The notes under the pieces are model-generated. The model was not told where the DNA came from and ran no database searches. It saw only the letters and a list, made by a program, of their open reading frames with translations. A program made the translations under genes and the position numbers. This document shows positions 1-6,967 of a stretch of DNA of 64,000 nt, in pieces (position 1 is the first letter of the stretch; each line of letters starts with the position of its first letter). This DNA is from Alphaproteobacteria bacterium (lineage in GTDB: Bacteria; Pseudomonadota; Alphaproteobacteria; Rs-D84): contig JAFWJF010000002.1 in NCBI GenBank assembly GCA_017511715.1, forward strand, positions 62,001 through 126,000. The letters are read 5' to 3'.

Positions 1-1
1 A

Positions 2-1321
2 AATGAACCTGTCACACTACAGGTTTTGGCAAATGATATAAACTCTATTACTGGAATCCCTGTTAAAATTGATAGTCAGGTTGATGCTGAAAAATTAAGA
101 AAAACTGTAGATGTGGCGTATACAGGAAAATTATCAGGTTTGCTTTCACAGATTGCGACAGATTTAGATTTGCTTTGGTATTATGACAAAGATTCAATAG
201 TTTTTTATGAAACAGAAACCCGTACCTATACATTATATGCATTGGGGACAGATGTGTCATATCAGTCTTCTGTTCAGACAGATTCTGGGAATCAGGTATC
301 ATTGGAATCAACGTTGAAAGAATGGGATGAAGTAGAGGCTACTATTAATTCTATTATAAATAATTCTAAGAATGCTCAATTTACGGTATCGCGCAGTTTG
401 GGGACGATTACAGTGACTGCTTCGCCATCTGTGCTGAATCGTGTGTCTGAATATATCGCAAAGCAAAATAAGCGTTTGTCTCAATTAGTAACAATAGATG
501 TAAAAGTTTTGCAGGTATCTTTGGCTAACGAATCGGCATTTGGTTTGAATTTAGCGGCTGCGATTAATTCTGCGTCAGGTCTGAATATTGTCGCAAATCC
601 AAAGAATAATTTGGCTTCGACGGAAACTTCGTCAATGAATGTTGCGGTATTGTCTAATGAATTAGCAAAAAGTGTGACGGGGCTTGATAATACATATTCG
701 GCAGATCAGATTAAAAATGGCTCTATGGCGCGTATGGCGGGCTCAAATGCTTTGATTGAGGCTTTGGCAAAGCAAGGCAAGGTTTCTTTGGTGACAAATG
801 TTGGGGTGACAACTCGTAATAATCGTGTCGCACCTGTGACAAATACAAAATCTACTGGGTATATCAAACGTTTTGAATCGCGTACATTTACAACTGTGGA
901 ATCAAGCACTGTTGACCAAGATGATTTGGAAACTGGTTTTTCAATGCAGTTATTGCCAAATGTTTTGGAAAATGGCAAAATCTTGCTTTTGTTTAAGATG
1001 TCCGTGCGTGAATTGTTGAAGATGTCGACCCAAACAATAGGTGCGGTTACATTGCAATTACCAGAAGTAGAAGAACGTTCCTTTATGCAGGAAGTTATAA
1101 TGGAATCTGGTCAGATGTTGGTTGTGTCTGGCTTTGAAAAACAAAGCAATAACGATACAAGATATGGCTTGGGCGATGCGGACTTTATGGCATTGTCTGG
1201 TTCGCGCGATACTTCTGCTTCGCGTGAAGTGTTGGTTGTTATCTTGACACCTCAGGTTTTAGTCAGTCCAATGGATGCAGAACGCAGCATACAACAACAT
1301 TGGGGCGCACCGTTGAATTAG
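2..1321 (+). CDS. Type IVb pilus/secretion-type secretin, 3' part (5' end outside window)
   Basis: The reading frame is open to the left edge, so the true start lies outside; a TTG at 26 is only internal. About 440 residues are visible. The C-terminal half reads as a secretin (outer-membrane multimeric channel) domain: TIDVKVLQVSLANESAFGLN, then GFSMQLLPNVLENGKILLLF, then the late segment EERSFMQEVIMESGQMLVVSG. This resembles the PilN/BfpB-type lipoprotein secretins of type IVb pili more than PilQ, from memory of the family. No lipobox can be checked because the N-terminus is missing. A pilin-like gene at 13761 and dprA at 5688 are in the same window, so a pilus or DNA-uptake role is possible but inferred. 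Confidence 0.75.
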   Translation, partial: NEPVTLQVLANDINSITGIPVKIDSQVDAEKLRKTVDVAYTGKLSGLLSQIATDLDLLWYYDKDSIVFYETETRTYTLYALGTDVSYQSSVQTDSGNQVSLESTLKEWDEVEATINSIINNSKNAQFTVSRSLGTITVTASPSVLNRVSEYIAKQNKRLSQLVTIDVKVLQVSLANESAFGLNLAAAINSASGLNIVANPKNNLASTETSSMNVAVLSNELAKSVTGLDNTYSADQIKNGSMARMAGSNALIEALAKQGKVSLVTNVGVTTRNNRVAPVTNTKSTGYIKRFESRTFTTVESSTVDQDDLETGFSMQLLPNVLENGKILLLFKMSVRELLKMSTQTIGAVTLQLPEVEERSFMQEVIMESGQMLVVSGFEKQSNNDTRYGLGDADFMALSGSRDTSASREVLVVILTPQVLVSPMDAERSIQQHWGAPLN

Positions 1322-1339
1322 TATAAAAGCAAAAAAAAC

Positions 1340-1362
1340 ACCGCCCGATTGGGCGGTTTATA
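1340..1362 (+). terminator. Intrinsic terminator after the secretin gene
   Basis: Stem ACCGCCC / GGGCGGT with loop GATT, followed by a weak T-rich tail (ttatattgtt). The same stem and loop recur at 3804 and 22630, with variants at 8285 and 63056. Confidence 0.8.
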
Positions 1363-1391
1363 TTGTTAATATGTATGATATGTGATATAAT
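1363..1391 (+). promoter_or_regulatory. Sigma70-type promoter for a leaderless transcript
   Basis: TTGTTA (1363-1368), 17-nt spacer, TATAAT (1386-1391). The ATG of the next gene is at 1400, eight nt after the -10 box, so transcription should start at or next to the start codon. No Shine-Dalgarno sequence is present. Confidence 0.65.
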
Positions 1392-1399
1392 TAAGCATT

Positions 1400-2341
1400 A
1401 TGAGAAAAAGATTTTCTTTTTTATTTTTGTTTCTTTTTATGTGTGGCGCATATGCCGATGATGCGTATGATTTAGAGGTAGCTTTGCAGAATACGTATCG
1501 TGCATGTGTTGGTATAGATGAAAGTTTGCATGATATAAAAGTCTTGGCAGGAATAAATACTGCAGTGACTGGTGTTGGAACAGGACTTGGGGTTGGTGCT
1601 GTTGCAACGGGTTTTGTCAAGCAAAATACAGATAATAGACTTGAAGAATTAGAACCATTATTACACGAGATCGAAGATTTGTCCGGGCGTTATACTGGAA
1701 AAGAGCCAGAAGCAGAAGACATAGCGCGTTTTTGGGAAGAATATAATAACTCTTATGATGTTGCAATCAATGAATCGGTCAAGAAAGAACAAGATAAATT
1801 AACACAAAAAAGTAAAAGACTTGGTAATTGGCGTACTGGTTTGATGGCAGGCAATACAGCAACGAATATTGCAGGGGCAATTATTGCCAGCAAGACAATA
1901 AATAAAGACGGTATCCAAGGACAAATTGAAACATGTATAAATGCAACCAAAGAATTAAATAGTGCGATAATTGCCGCCAAAATGTCAGGGGAAGATATAA
2001 GTGAAGCACAACAAATATATAATGCGTGTCGGGAATATGAATATGTAGACATTAGTCCGATAAACACTCGTGGTAAAGGTGCGATGATGGCTTCTTCTGT
2101 TGGGGCGGGGCTTGGCGGTGCTGGGACTGTGACAAGCGCGATAGCAAACAGCAACAAGAGCCGGAACGATAACACTGAAAAAGGAAAACAAAAAGAAAAG
2201 AATTTGAATACGGCTTCAAATGTGTTGGCGATAGGGGCAACAGCGGCATCAGCGACAGCAACAGTGTTTAATGCAACTCAAATAGCCGCGATAAAGAAAG
2301 TATCAAAAGTGTCTGAATCTTGCACAGGGGTATTGAAATGA
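1400..2341 (+). CDS. Secreted glycine-zipper hypothetical protein
   Basis: 313 residues, no family recognised. The N-terminus is a signal peptide (MRKRFSFLFLFLFMCGAYAD) with likely cleavage after AYA. Three small-residue-rich stretches look like glycine-zipper membrane segments: around residues 52-75 (TAVTGVGTGLGVGAVATGF), 228-248 (MMASSVGAGLGGAGTVTSAI) and 274-295 (VLAIGATAASATATVFNAT). Between them are charged, helical segments and a few cysteines. Its stop overlaps the next start (ATGA, 2338-2341), so it is translationally coupled to the L,D-transpeptidase-like gene. A periplasmic or membrane partner of that enzyme is a guess. The protein at 4837 has a similar glycine-zipper style. Confidence 0.7.
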   Translation: MRKRFSFLFLFLFMCGAYADDAYDLEVALQNTYRACVGIDESLHDIKVLAGINTAVTGVGTGLGVGAVATGFVKQNTDNRLEELEPLLHEIEDLSGRYTGKEPEAEDIARFWEEYNNSYDVAINESVKKEQDKLTQKSKRLGNWRTGLMAGNTATNIAGAIIASKTINKDGIQGQIETCINATKELNSAIIAAKMSGEDISEAQQIYNACREYEYVDISPINTRGKGAMMASSVGAGLGGAGTVTSAIANSNKSRNDNTEKGKQKEKNLNTASNVLAIGATAASATATVFNATQIAAIKKVSKVSESCTGVLK

Positions 2342-3780
2342 TAAAGAAAATATTCTGTGTGTTTTTTTCTGTTATGATGTGCAATTTTGCAAATGCCAAT
2401 ATTTATATATATGGCGAGATTGCTCGTGATGTAATATTGAAACACATAGATAAGGAGTATCAGATAGCTGCGCTGAAAGAATATAACGCGCAATTGAAGC
2501 AGAGTTCTAATTATACGATGTCGGGTCTTGGCTTATATAAGGTATGTGCAAAAGCAGGCTGGGATATTACAACCGATGAAGGTAAGAAAAAATGTGATAA
2601 TTTTGTAAACGCTTTGCTTGAACAAGGAAAATATAAATACTATAGCGTGTGTGGTAAAGATAAAGGAACCTCTGACGGAACAGAATATTGTGTGACAGAT
2701 ATTTTTAGTGATATAGAAGTTCAGCTGTTTCAGGCAAAAAAATTGGCTCAGGAATACGCACGCGTAAAATATAAAGATGATATCATTTGTTCTAGCGATA
2801 CGCGTAATGGTGCTATATCTATGATAGACGATTATCTGAAATGCACATCTAGATTAAAACCTGTGTATTATGAATTCAAATTTGATGATTTAAAAGAAGG
2901 TGATATGGCAAAGGCAAAATACCGAGAAATGCAATATCACAAAGCAATATGTGCCATACATGGTGGATTCGTCGATTCGCAAAGTGCAGATTCCAGCGGA
3001 AAAATTATGTTCGGAATAAAGAATCCAGATACCAGTGATTATGTCTGTGTTATAAGAAATGATGATAATTGCAGACACTTCAAAAGCGCGTTGTCGTCAA
3101 AAATGGGTGTAAAAGTAACCCCAATATCAAAACATGAATGTAAGATATCAAATTCAACAGTTTCTGCGAATGTTAAATATTATGCGGTGTTTGATGGCGA
3201 TGTTTTCACAATATATGATTCTGATAACAAGGCTATAAAAAAATGGTCTGCGCGATCAGGTCGCGGGAAAAAACCAGACGATGAAAACAAAACAGATTGT
3301 CAATTAGCGCAATATCAATATTGTCCAGATATTGGTCCAACGCCAAGCGGAAAATATTTGGTAAGGCAACAAGATGTTCAATATGCAAGAGATCGTAGCA
3401 TTGCTGATGCGTCTGTGGTGCGATGGGTTAAGGGTGGAACTCACTGGGACGGTAAAAAAAGGTCTGAATCAGAGGTGTCGTATGGGATGTTTCGGGTGCC
3501 GTTGATTCCGTTGCCGGGGACCGACACAAAAGGACGTGATTCGATGTATGTGCACGGTGGAAGATTCGCCGGTTCTGCGGGTTGTATAGATTTGGTGCAA
3601 CACAATAATGACTTTTTTGAATGGTTTCAATCGCAAGATTCTGATTTGGAAATAAATGTGAAATATAAAATAGATACTAATAAGTATTGTTCTTTGTGCG
3701 ATGGCGATTTTTGTGAACCGTGCAAGTGTAAAGAAGAAATAAACAAAAGCACACACGAAACAAATTGTGAATATATTTAA
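2338..3780 (+). CDS. Secreted Tlde1-like (DUF2778) L,D-transpeptidase-fold protein
   Basis: 480 residues from the ATG at 2338, which overlaps the previous stop; an in-frame TTG at 2320 is less likely because it would bury the signal peptide MIKKIFCVFFSVMMCNFANA. Residues ~20-280 are an unassigned cysteine-containing region. The C-terminal part matches the DUF2778/Tlde1 pattern: DGDVFTIYDSDNKAIKKWSA near 286-305, SG, IGPTPSGKY (~332-340), then H406 in MYVHGG and C416 in AGSAGCIDL. The ten-residue His-Cys spacing fits the known catalytic pair. Known Tlde1 proteins are type VI effectors that act on peptidoglycan tetrapeptides; here a Sec signal replaces such delivery. Cysteines cluster again at the C-terminus (CSLCDGDFCEPCKC). 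Role in envelope remodelling or attack is inferred. Confidence 0.75.
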   Translation: MIKKIFCVFFSVMMCNFANANIYIYGEIARDVILKHIDKEYQIAALKEYNAQLKQSSNYTMSGLGLYKVCAKAGWDITTDEGKKKCDNFVNALLEQGKYKYYSVCGKDKGTSDGTEYCVTDIFSDIEVQLFQAKKLAQEYARVKYKDDIICSSDTRNGAISMIDDYLKCTSRLKPVYYEFKFDDLKEGDMAKAKYREMQYHKAICAIHGGFVDSQSADSSGKIMFGIKNPDTSDYVCVIRNDDNCRHFKSALSSKMGVKVTPISKHECKISNSTVSANVKYYAVFDGDVFTIYDSDNKAIKKWSARSGRGKKPDDENKTDCQLAQYQYCPDIGPTPSGKYLVRQQDVQYARDRSIADASVVRWVKGGTHWDGKKRSESEVSYGMFRVPLIPLPGTDTKGRDSMYVHGGRFAGSAGCIDLVQHNNDFFEWFQSQDSDLEINVKYKIDTNKYCSLCDGDFCEPCKCKEEINKSTHETNCEYI

Positions 3781-3803
3781 GTAAAGGTCGGTATAAAAAT
3801 TAA

Positions 3804-3829
3804 ACCGCCCGATTGGGCGGTGTTTTTTT
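3804..3829. terminator. Intrinsic terminator between convergent genes
   Basis: ACCGCCC-GATT-GGGCGGT stem-loop followed by GTTTTTTT. It lies between the 3' ends of the transpeptidase-like gene and the convergent rpsT; the A-rich left side may let it serve both directions. Confidence 0.9.
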
Positions 3830-3841
3830 GTAAAAACTTAA

Positions 3842-4102
3842 TTAAGCAATTTTAGCAACTTTCTTTGCCAAACGAGAAACTTTGCGTGCTGCTGTTTTCT
3901 TTGGCATTGTTTTGCCTGCTGCTTTCATGATTTTGCTTTCTGCAGCGCGTGTTGCAGCAACTGCGGCAGCCTTATCACCAGATTCAATCGCTTTTAATGC
4001 TTTTTTTGTTTCTGTTTTAACAGCACTGCGACGTGCAGTATTGATTGCGTTCTTTTTTGCTGTCACTAAAATTCTTTTCTTACAAGACTTATGATTTGCC
4101 AC
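3842..4102 (-). CDS. rpsT: 30S ribosomal protein S20
   Basis: 86 residues, the usual length. It starts MANHKSCKKRILVTAKKNAI and is Lys/Ala-rich throughout, as expected for S20, which binds 16S rRNA at the base of the small subunit. The start codon is preceded on the minus strand by an AAAAGGAAA ribosome-binding site. It is a lone gene, divergent from plsY and convergent with the preceding transpeptidase-like gene. Confidence 0.97.
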   Translation of the reverse strand: MANHKSCKKRILVTAKKNAINTARRSAVKTETKKALKAIESGDKAAAVAATRAAESKIMKAAGKTMPKKTAARKVSRLAKKVAKIA

Positions 4103-4176
4103 TTTATTTTCCTTTTATTTTATATGGTTTTCTGTTATTTTATAGAAAACAAACACAAAATCAAGGGAAAATAACA

Positions 4177-4764
4177 ATGTTTTACATTTTTTCTTTAATC
4201 GTTTCTTATTTGTTGGGTTCAATACCTTTTGGGCTTTTGGTGGCTAAACTTTTCAACAAAGGTGATTTGCGCAAGGTTGGTTCTGGCAATATTGGTGCCA
4301 CAAATGTTATGCGTGTGGGGGGCTTGCGGTTGGCTGGCTTGACATGGATTTTAGATATGTTAAAGGCGATAATCGCTGTTTTTATAGGACGTTATGTTGG
4401 CGGTGATGCGTTTGGTGCGTGGTGTGGTTTTGCCGCAATTATTGGGCATTGTTTCCCAGTTTGGTTGAAATTTCACGGGGGCAAGGGTGTGTCTTCGCTT
4501 TTTGGGGTGCTTTTGGCAATAAATCCGATTTTGTTTGTTGTCGAAGGCCTTGAGTGGTTAATTGTTGCGCTGGGGACTGGTATTTCTTCGGCTGGGGCGA
4601 TGGTGGTGTTTTGTTTAATGCCAATATTAGGTTTCGTTATAAGTTCTGGTGTGGGTTGGGCTTTCTTGGCAATTTCATTGTTGTGTTTTGTTAAACATCG
4701 GGAAAATATTATTCGTCTTTTCAAAGGCCAAGAATCAAAAATAGAGTGGAAATGGAAAAAATAA
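4177..4764 (+). CDS. plsY: Acyl-phosphate:glycerol-3-phosphate acyltransferase PlsY
   Basis: 195 residues from the ATG at 4177, preceded by AAGGGAAA; a longer frame upstream overlaps rpsT and is not used. Integral membrane enzyme that puts the first acyl chain on glycerol 3-phosphate from acyl phosphate. Family motifs are visible: GSIPFG near residue 14, GSGNIGATN near 37-45, and HGGKGV near 103-108. Several hydrophobic segments agree with the multi-pass topology. PlsC, for the next step, is encoded at 25730. Confidence 0.95.
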   Translation: MFYIFSLIVSYLLGSIPFGLLVAKLFNKGDLRKVGSGNIGATNVMRVGGLRLAGLTWILDMLKAIIAVFIGRYVGGDAFGAWCGFAAIIGHCFPVWLKFHGGKGVSSLFGVLLAINPILFVVEGLEWLIVALGTGISSAGAMVVFCLMPILGFVISSGVGWAFLAISLLCFVKHRENIIRLFKGQESKIEWKWKK

Positions 4765-4780
4765 TTTCTCGATATTGTGT

Positions 4781-4809
4781 TTGTTTTTTTGTCGCTTTTG
4801 TGCTATAAT
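4781..4809 (+). promoter_or_regulatory. Sigma70-type promoter, extended -10
   Basis: TTGTTT (4781-4786), 17-nt spacer, TGC-TATAAT (-10 at 4804-4809). It stands 27 nt before the ATG of the secreted protein at 4837, which has an AGAGAGGAG ribosome-binding site. Confidence 0.65.
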
Positions 4810-4836
4810 ATACTGCATGAAGAGAGGAGTTATATA

Positions 4837-5628
4837 ATGAAATTCGTATCATTGGTTGTTTTGTCGTTGTTTTCATGCAGTGCTTTTGCTGCAACGCACA
4901 GTCGTCCGGCAATGTCTAATAAGATTATGTCGGGTACACGTTATACGGCATCGATTAATCAACTGAATGGGATGGCGGTTGCAAATGGCGTGGCTAATAC
5001 TGATAAAGAAACGGCAACGACTGTTGAAGAAAAAAAAGAGGTTGATAAGCGTGAGGCTGAACGTAATGCGTGCATTAATAATAATATTGGTATAGGAAAT
5101 ACTTTCGTTTGGGCATCGCGTTTAAGTGATTCTTCTAACTATACGACGATGGTTGAAGATACAGAACACCCAGAAAATAATGTTTGTTTTGTTCGTGTAG
5201 AATTGAAATCTGATAATGCATCAAGGGTTGATGTGTCTGATGTTAAATCAAAGTATTTTACGTGGGGCGAAACAATAAAGTGCGGTTCTTGGGTTAACGA
5301 AGATGAAATGGAAAAGCGCATTTTGGCGGCTAAAAAGGGCGCACGTGTAGGTGGTATTGTTGCGGGTGCTGTTGGTGGTACTGCGCTTGGTGTTGGTGCG
5401 ATGGAATTGTTTGGTAATAAACTTATCGGTGGCAAAGTTCAAGGTCAGAAATCTTTGGAAGACGAAAAACTTTGGCGCTCTGTTTTGTTGACATATAAAG
5501 ATAAGGAACCGGCAGAATACAAAAAGATTGTTGGTGCGTTGAAAACTATGAAGGAAGCATGCGATAATGATTCAAGTATGGCTTCTTGTGATAAGTATAG
5601 AGAATTAATCGCGGAATTTGCTGAATAA
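4837..5628 (+). CDS. Secreted glycine-zipper hypothetical protein
   Basis: 263 residues; start chosen at the ATG after AGAGAGGAG, giving the signal peptide MKFVSLVVLSLFSCSAFAA. No family recognised. Mature part: a Lys/Glu-rich region at ~60-75 (EEKKEVDKREAERNACINN), a middle domain with scattered cysteines, then a strong glycine zipper near 168-192 (GARVGGIVAGAVGGTALGVG) that could be a membrane segment or a helix-packing motif, then a charged helical tail with cysteines. Monocistronic: its own promoter lies upstream and a perfect hairpin downstream. It resembles the protein at 1400 in layout, not clearly in sequence. Confidence 0.7.
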   Translation: MKFVSLVVLSLFSCSAFAATHSRPAMSNKIMSGTRYTASINQLNGMAVANGVANTDKETATTVEEKKEVDKREAERNACINNNIGIGNTFVWASRLSDSSNYTTMVEDTEHPENNVCFVRVELKSDNASRVDVSDVKSKYFTWGETIKCGSWVNEDEMEKRILAAKKGARVGGIVAGAVGGTALGVGAMELFGNKLIGGKVQGQKSLEDEKLWRSVLLTYKDKEPAEYKKIVGALKTMKEACDNDSSMASCDKYRELIAEFAE

Positions 5629-5650
5629 TAGTTTTTTGCACTTTTTGCTT

Positions 5651-5683
5651 AAAAAGATTGTAGGTTTGTTCTACAATCTTTTT
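5651..5683 (+). terminator. Perfect 13-bp hairpin in front of dprA
   Basis: AAAAAGATTGTAG (5651-5663), loop GTTTGTT, CTACAATCTTTTT (5671-5683). It would terminate the upstream gene, but its right arm ends only four nt before the dprA ATG and contains TACAAT (5672-5677), which could be the dprA -10 box. The two signals are therefore superimposed. Confidence 0.7.
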
Positions 5684-5687
5684 CATT

Positions 5688-6698
5688 ATGAAAGATATGT
5701 TAACAAAACTTTTGATATTAAGGACATCTGGAATCGGGCCTGTTAAATACAGAAGTCTGATAGAAAAATTTGGGACGGATGAAAGTATCCTTTCGTATTT
5801 ATCGCCAAGTCAAGATTTTATTGATGCTGTAAAACGCGAAATGGATACGGCTTACAATCTTGGGATTGAATATATATCTGATACCGATTCGCGATATCCG
5901 ATTGGTTTGTTAAAGGCAAAGAACCATCCGATTGTTATAAGTGTTCGTGGAAATATCGAGACTATTTCTAAACCAAGTGTATCAATTGTTGGGACACGGC
6001 ATTCTACGGCGGCAGGGATGAATTTTATATCGGATATTGCAAATGAATTCGCAAATCATGGTTTTGTGGTGACGTCCGGTATGGCGATGGGAACAGATAC
6101 CGCGGCACATTTTGGGGCTTTGCGTGCAAAAGGCGATTCGCAAACGATTGCAGTCTTGGCAGGTGGGGCAGATTATATATGGCCATTGGAAAACGAATCT
6201 CTTTATTATGAGATATTGGAAAGAGGCGCGATAATAAGTGAAATGCCGGTCGGCATGATGCCAAATGCTCAGAATTTCGTTCAGAGGAATCGTTGGGTTG
6301 CTGCGATATCTGATACTCTTATTCTTGGAGAAGCAGATGAAAAATCTGGCAGTATGACAACCGCACGATTCGCAATCGATTACGGAAAAACTTTGTATGC
6401 TGTCCCCGGACACCCAAGTGATACGCGAAGTGCCGGTCCAAATTCTTTGATAAAAAATGGGTTGGCAACAATGTGTACTTGTGTAAAAGATTTTTTTGAT
6501 GATGAAAAAGAAATAAAAACACAAAAAAATATACATCCAGAAAATGAAATCTTGGATAAGCTAGGAATGATTCCTGTATCAGAATCTGTATTGGCAAATC
6601 TTGTCAAAAAAACTGTTTCGGAAATCAAAGCCGAATTAGTGGTGTTGGAATTACAAGGTTTAATAAGAAAACAAGATGGCGGTTATGTTCTGAATTGA
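5688..6698 (+). CDS. dprA: DNA processing protein DprA (Smf)
   Basis: 336 residues. DprA binds incoming single-stranded DNA during natural transformation and loads RecA. Visible: an N-terminal helix-hairpin-helix (SGIGPVKYRSLIEKFG, residues ~11-26); a Rossmann-like core with SIVGTRHSTAAGMNFISDIA, the GMAMGTDTAAH segment and the later PGHPSDTRSAGPNSLIKNGL; and a C-terminal winged helix (~285-336). No Shine-Dalgarno sequence precedes the ATG; a TACAAT box ends 10 nt upstream, so the mRNA may be nearly leaderless. dprA is also found in bacteria not known to be competent, so competence is only suggested, here supported by the secretin and the pilin-like gene. Confidence 0.95.
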   Translation: MKDMLTKLLILRTSGIGPVKYRSLIEKFGTDESILSYLSPSQDFIDAVKREMDTAYNLGIEYISDTDSRYPIGLLKAKNHPIVISVRGNIETISKPSVSIVGTRHSTAAGMNFISDIANEFANHGFVVTSGMAMGTDTAAHFGALRAKGDSQTIAVLAGGADYIWPLENESLYYEILERGAIISEMPVGMMPNAQNFVQRNRWVAAISDTLILGEADEKSGSMTTARFAIDYGKTLYAVPGHPSDTRSAGPNSLIKNGLATMCTCVKDFFDDEKEIKTQKNIHPENEILDKLGMIPVSESVLANLVKKTVSEIKAELVVLELQGLIRKQDGGYVLN

Positions 6699-6707
6699 TT
6701 TTTGTAA

Positions 6708-6728
6708 TGTATATACAGTGTATATACA
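6708..6728. promoter_or_regulatory. Tandem 10-bp palindromes, possible operator upstream of dnaA
   Basis: TGTATATACA occurs twice (6708-6717 and 6719-6728), separated by one G. Each copy is a perfect palindrome, and the 11-bp repeat places both on the same face of the helix. They lie in the 269-bp gap between dprA and dnaA. The rest of that gap is AT-rich; I see no convincing TTATCCACA-type DnaA box in it and no credible gene. Confidence 0.45.
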
Positions 6729-6967
6729 AAGTGCGAAAAACCAATAAAAAAACGAATCGTTGTCAAAAAGTAAATGTTGCAAAATTAGTTAAGGTTTGGT
6801 TGCAAACAGAAATTAATCTTATAAATTATTTAACATCAAAACGATTGATTTACATCAATCACCAAAGCGAGAAAAAAGAGAGTGGACGAAGCATAAAACG
6901 TTTTTGTGCGGATTGGGTTTATAACTGCTGATGGAAACTCTTTTTAACAAGGAAGGGAAAAAGGGAA

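Noticed and set aside
3842-4102. Long plus-strand frames opposite rpsT and the ribosomal genes
   Set aside because: Antisense shadows created by strong codon bias in highly expressed genes.
6695-6931. 78-residue frame between dprA and dnaA (TTG start over the dprA stop)
   Set aside because: No ribosome-binding site, biased toward Lys/Asn/Tyr as expected from AT-rich non-coding DNA, and it covers the palindrome site. Treated as non-coding.
6699-6967. Replication origin beside dnaA
   Set aside because: The gap is AT-rich, but no cluster of DnaA boxes is visible; skew analysis would be needed.
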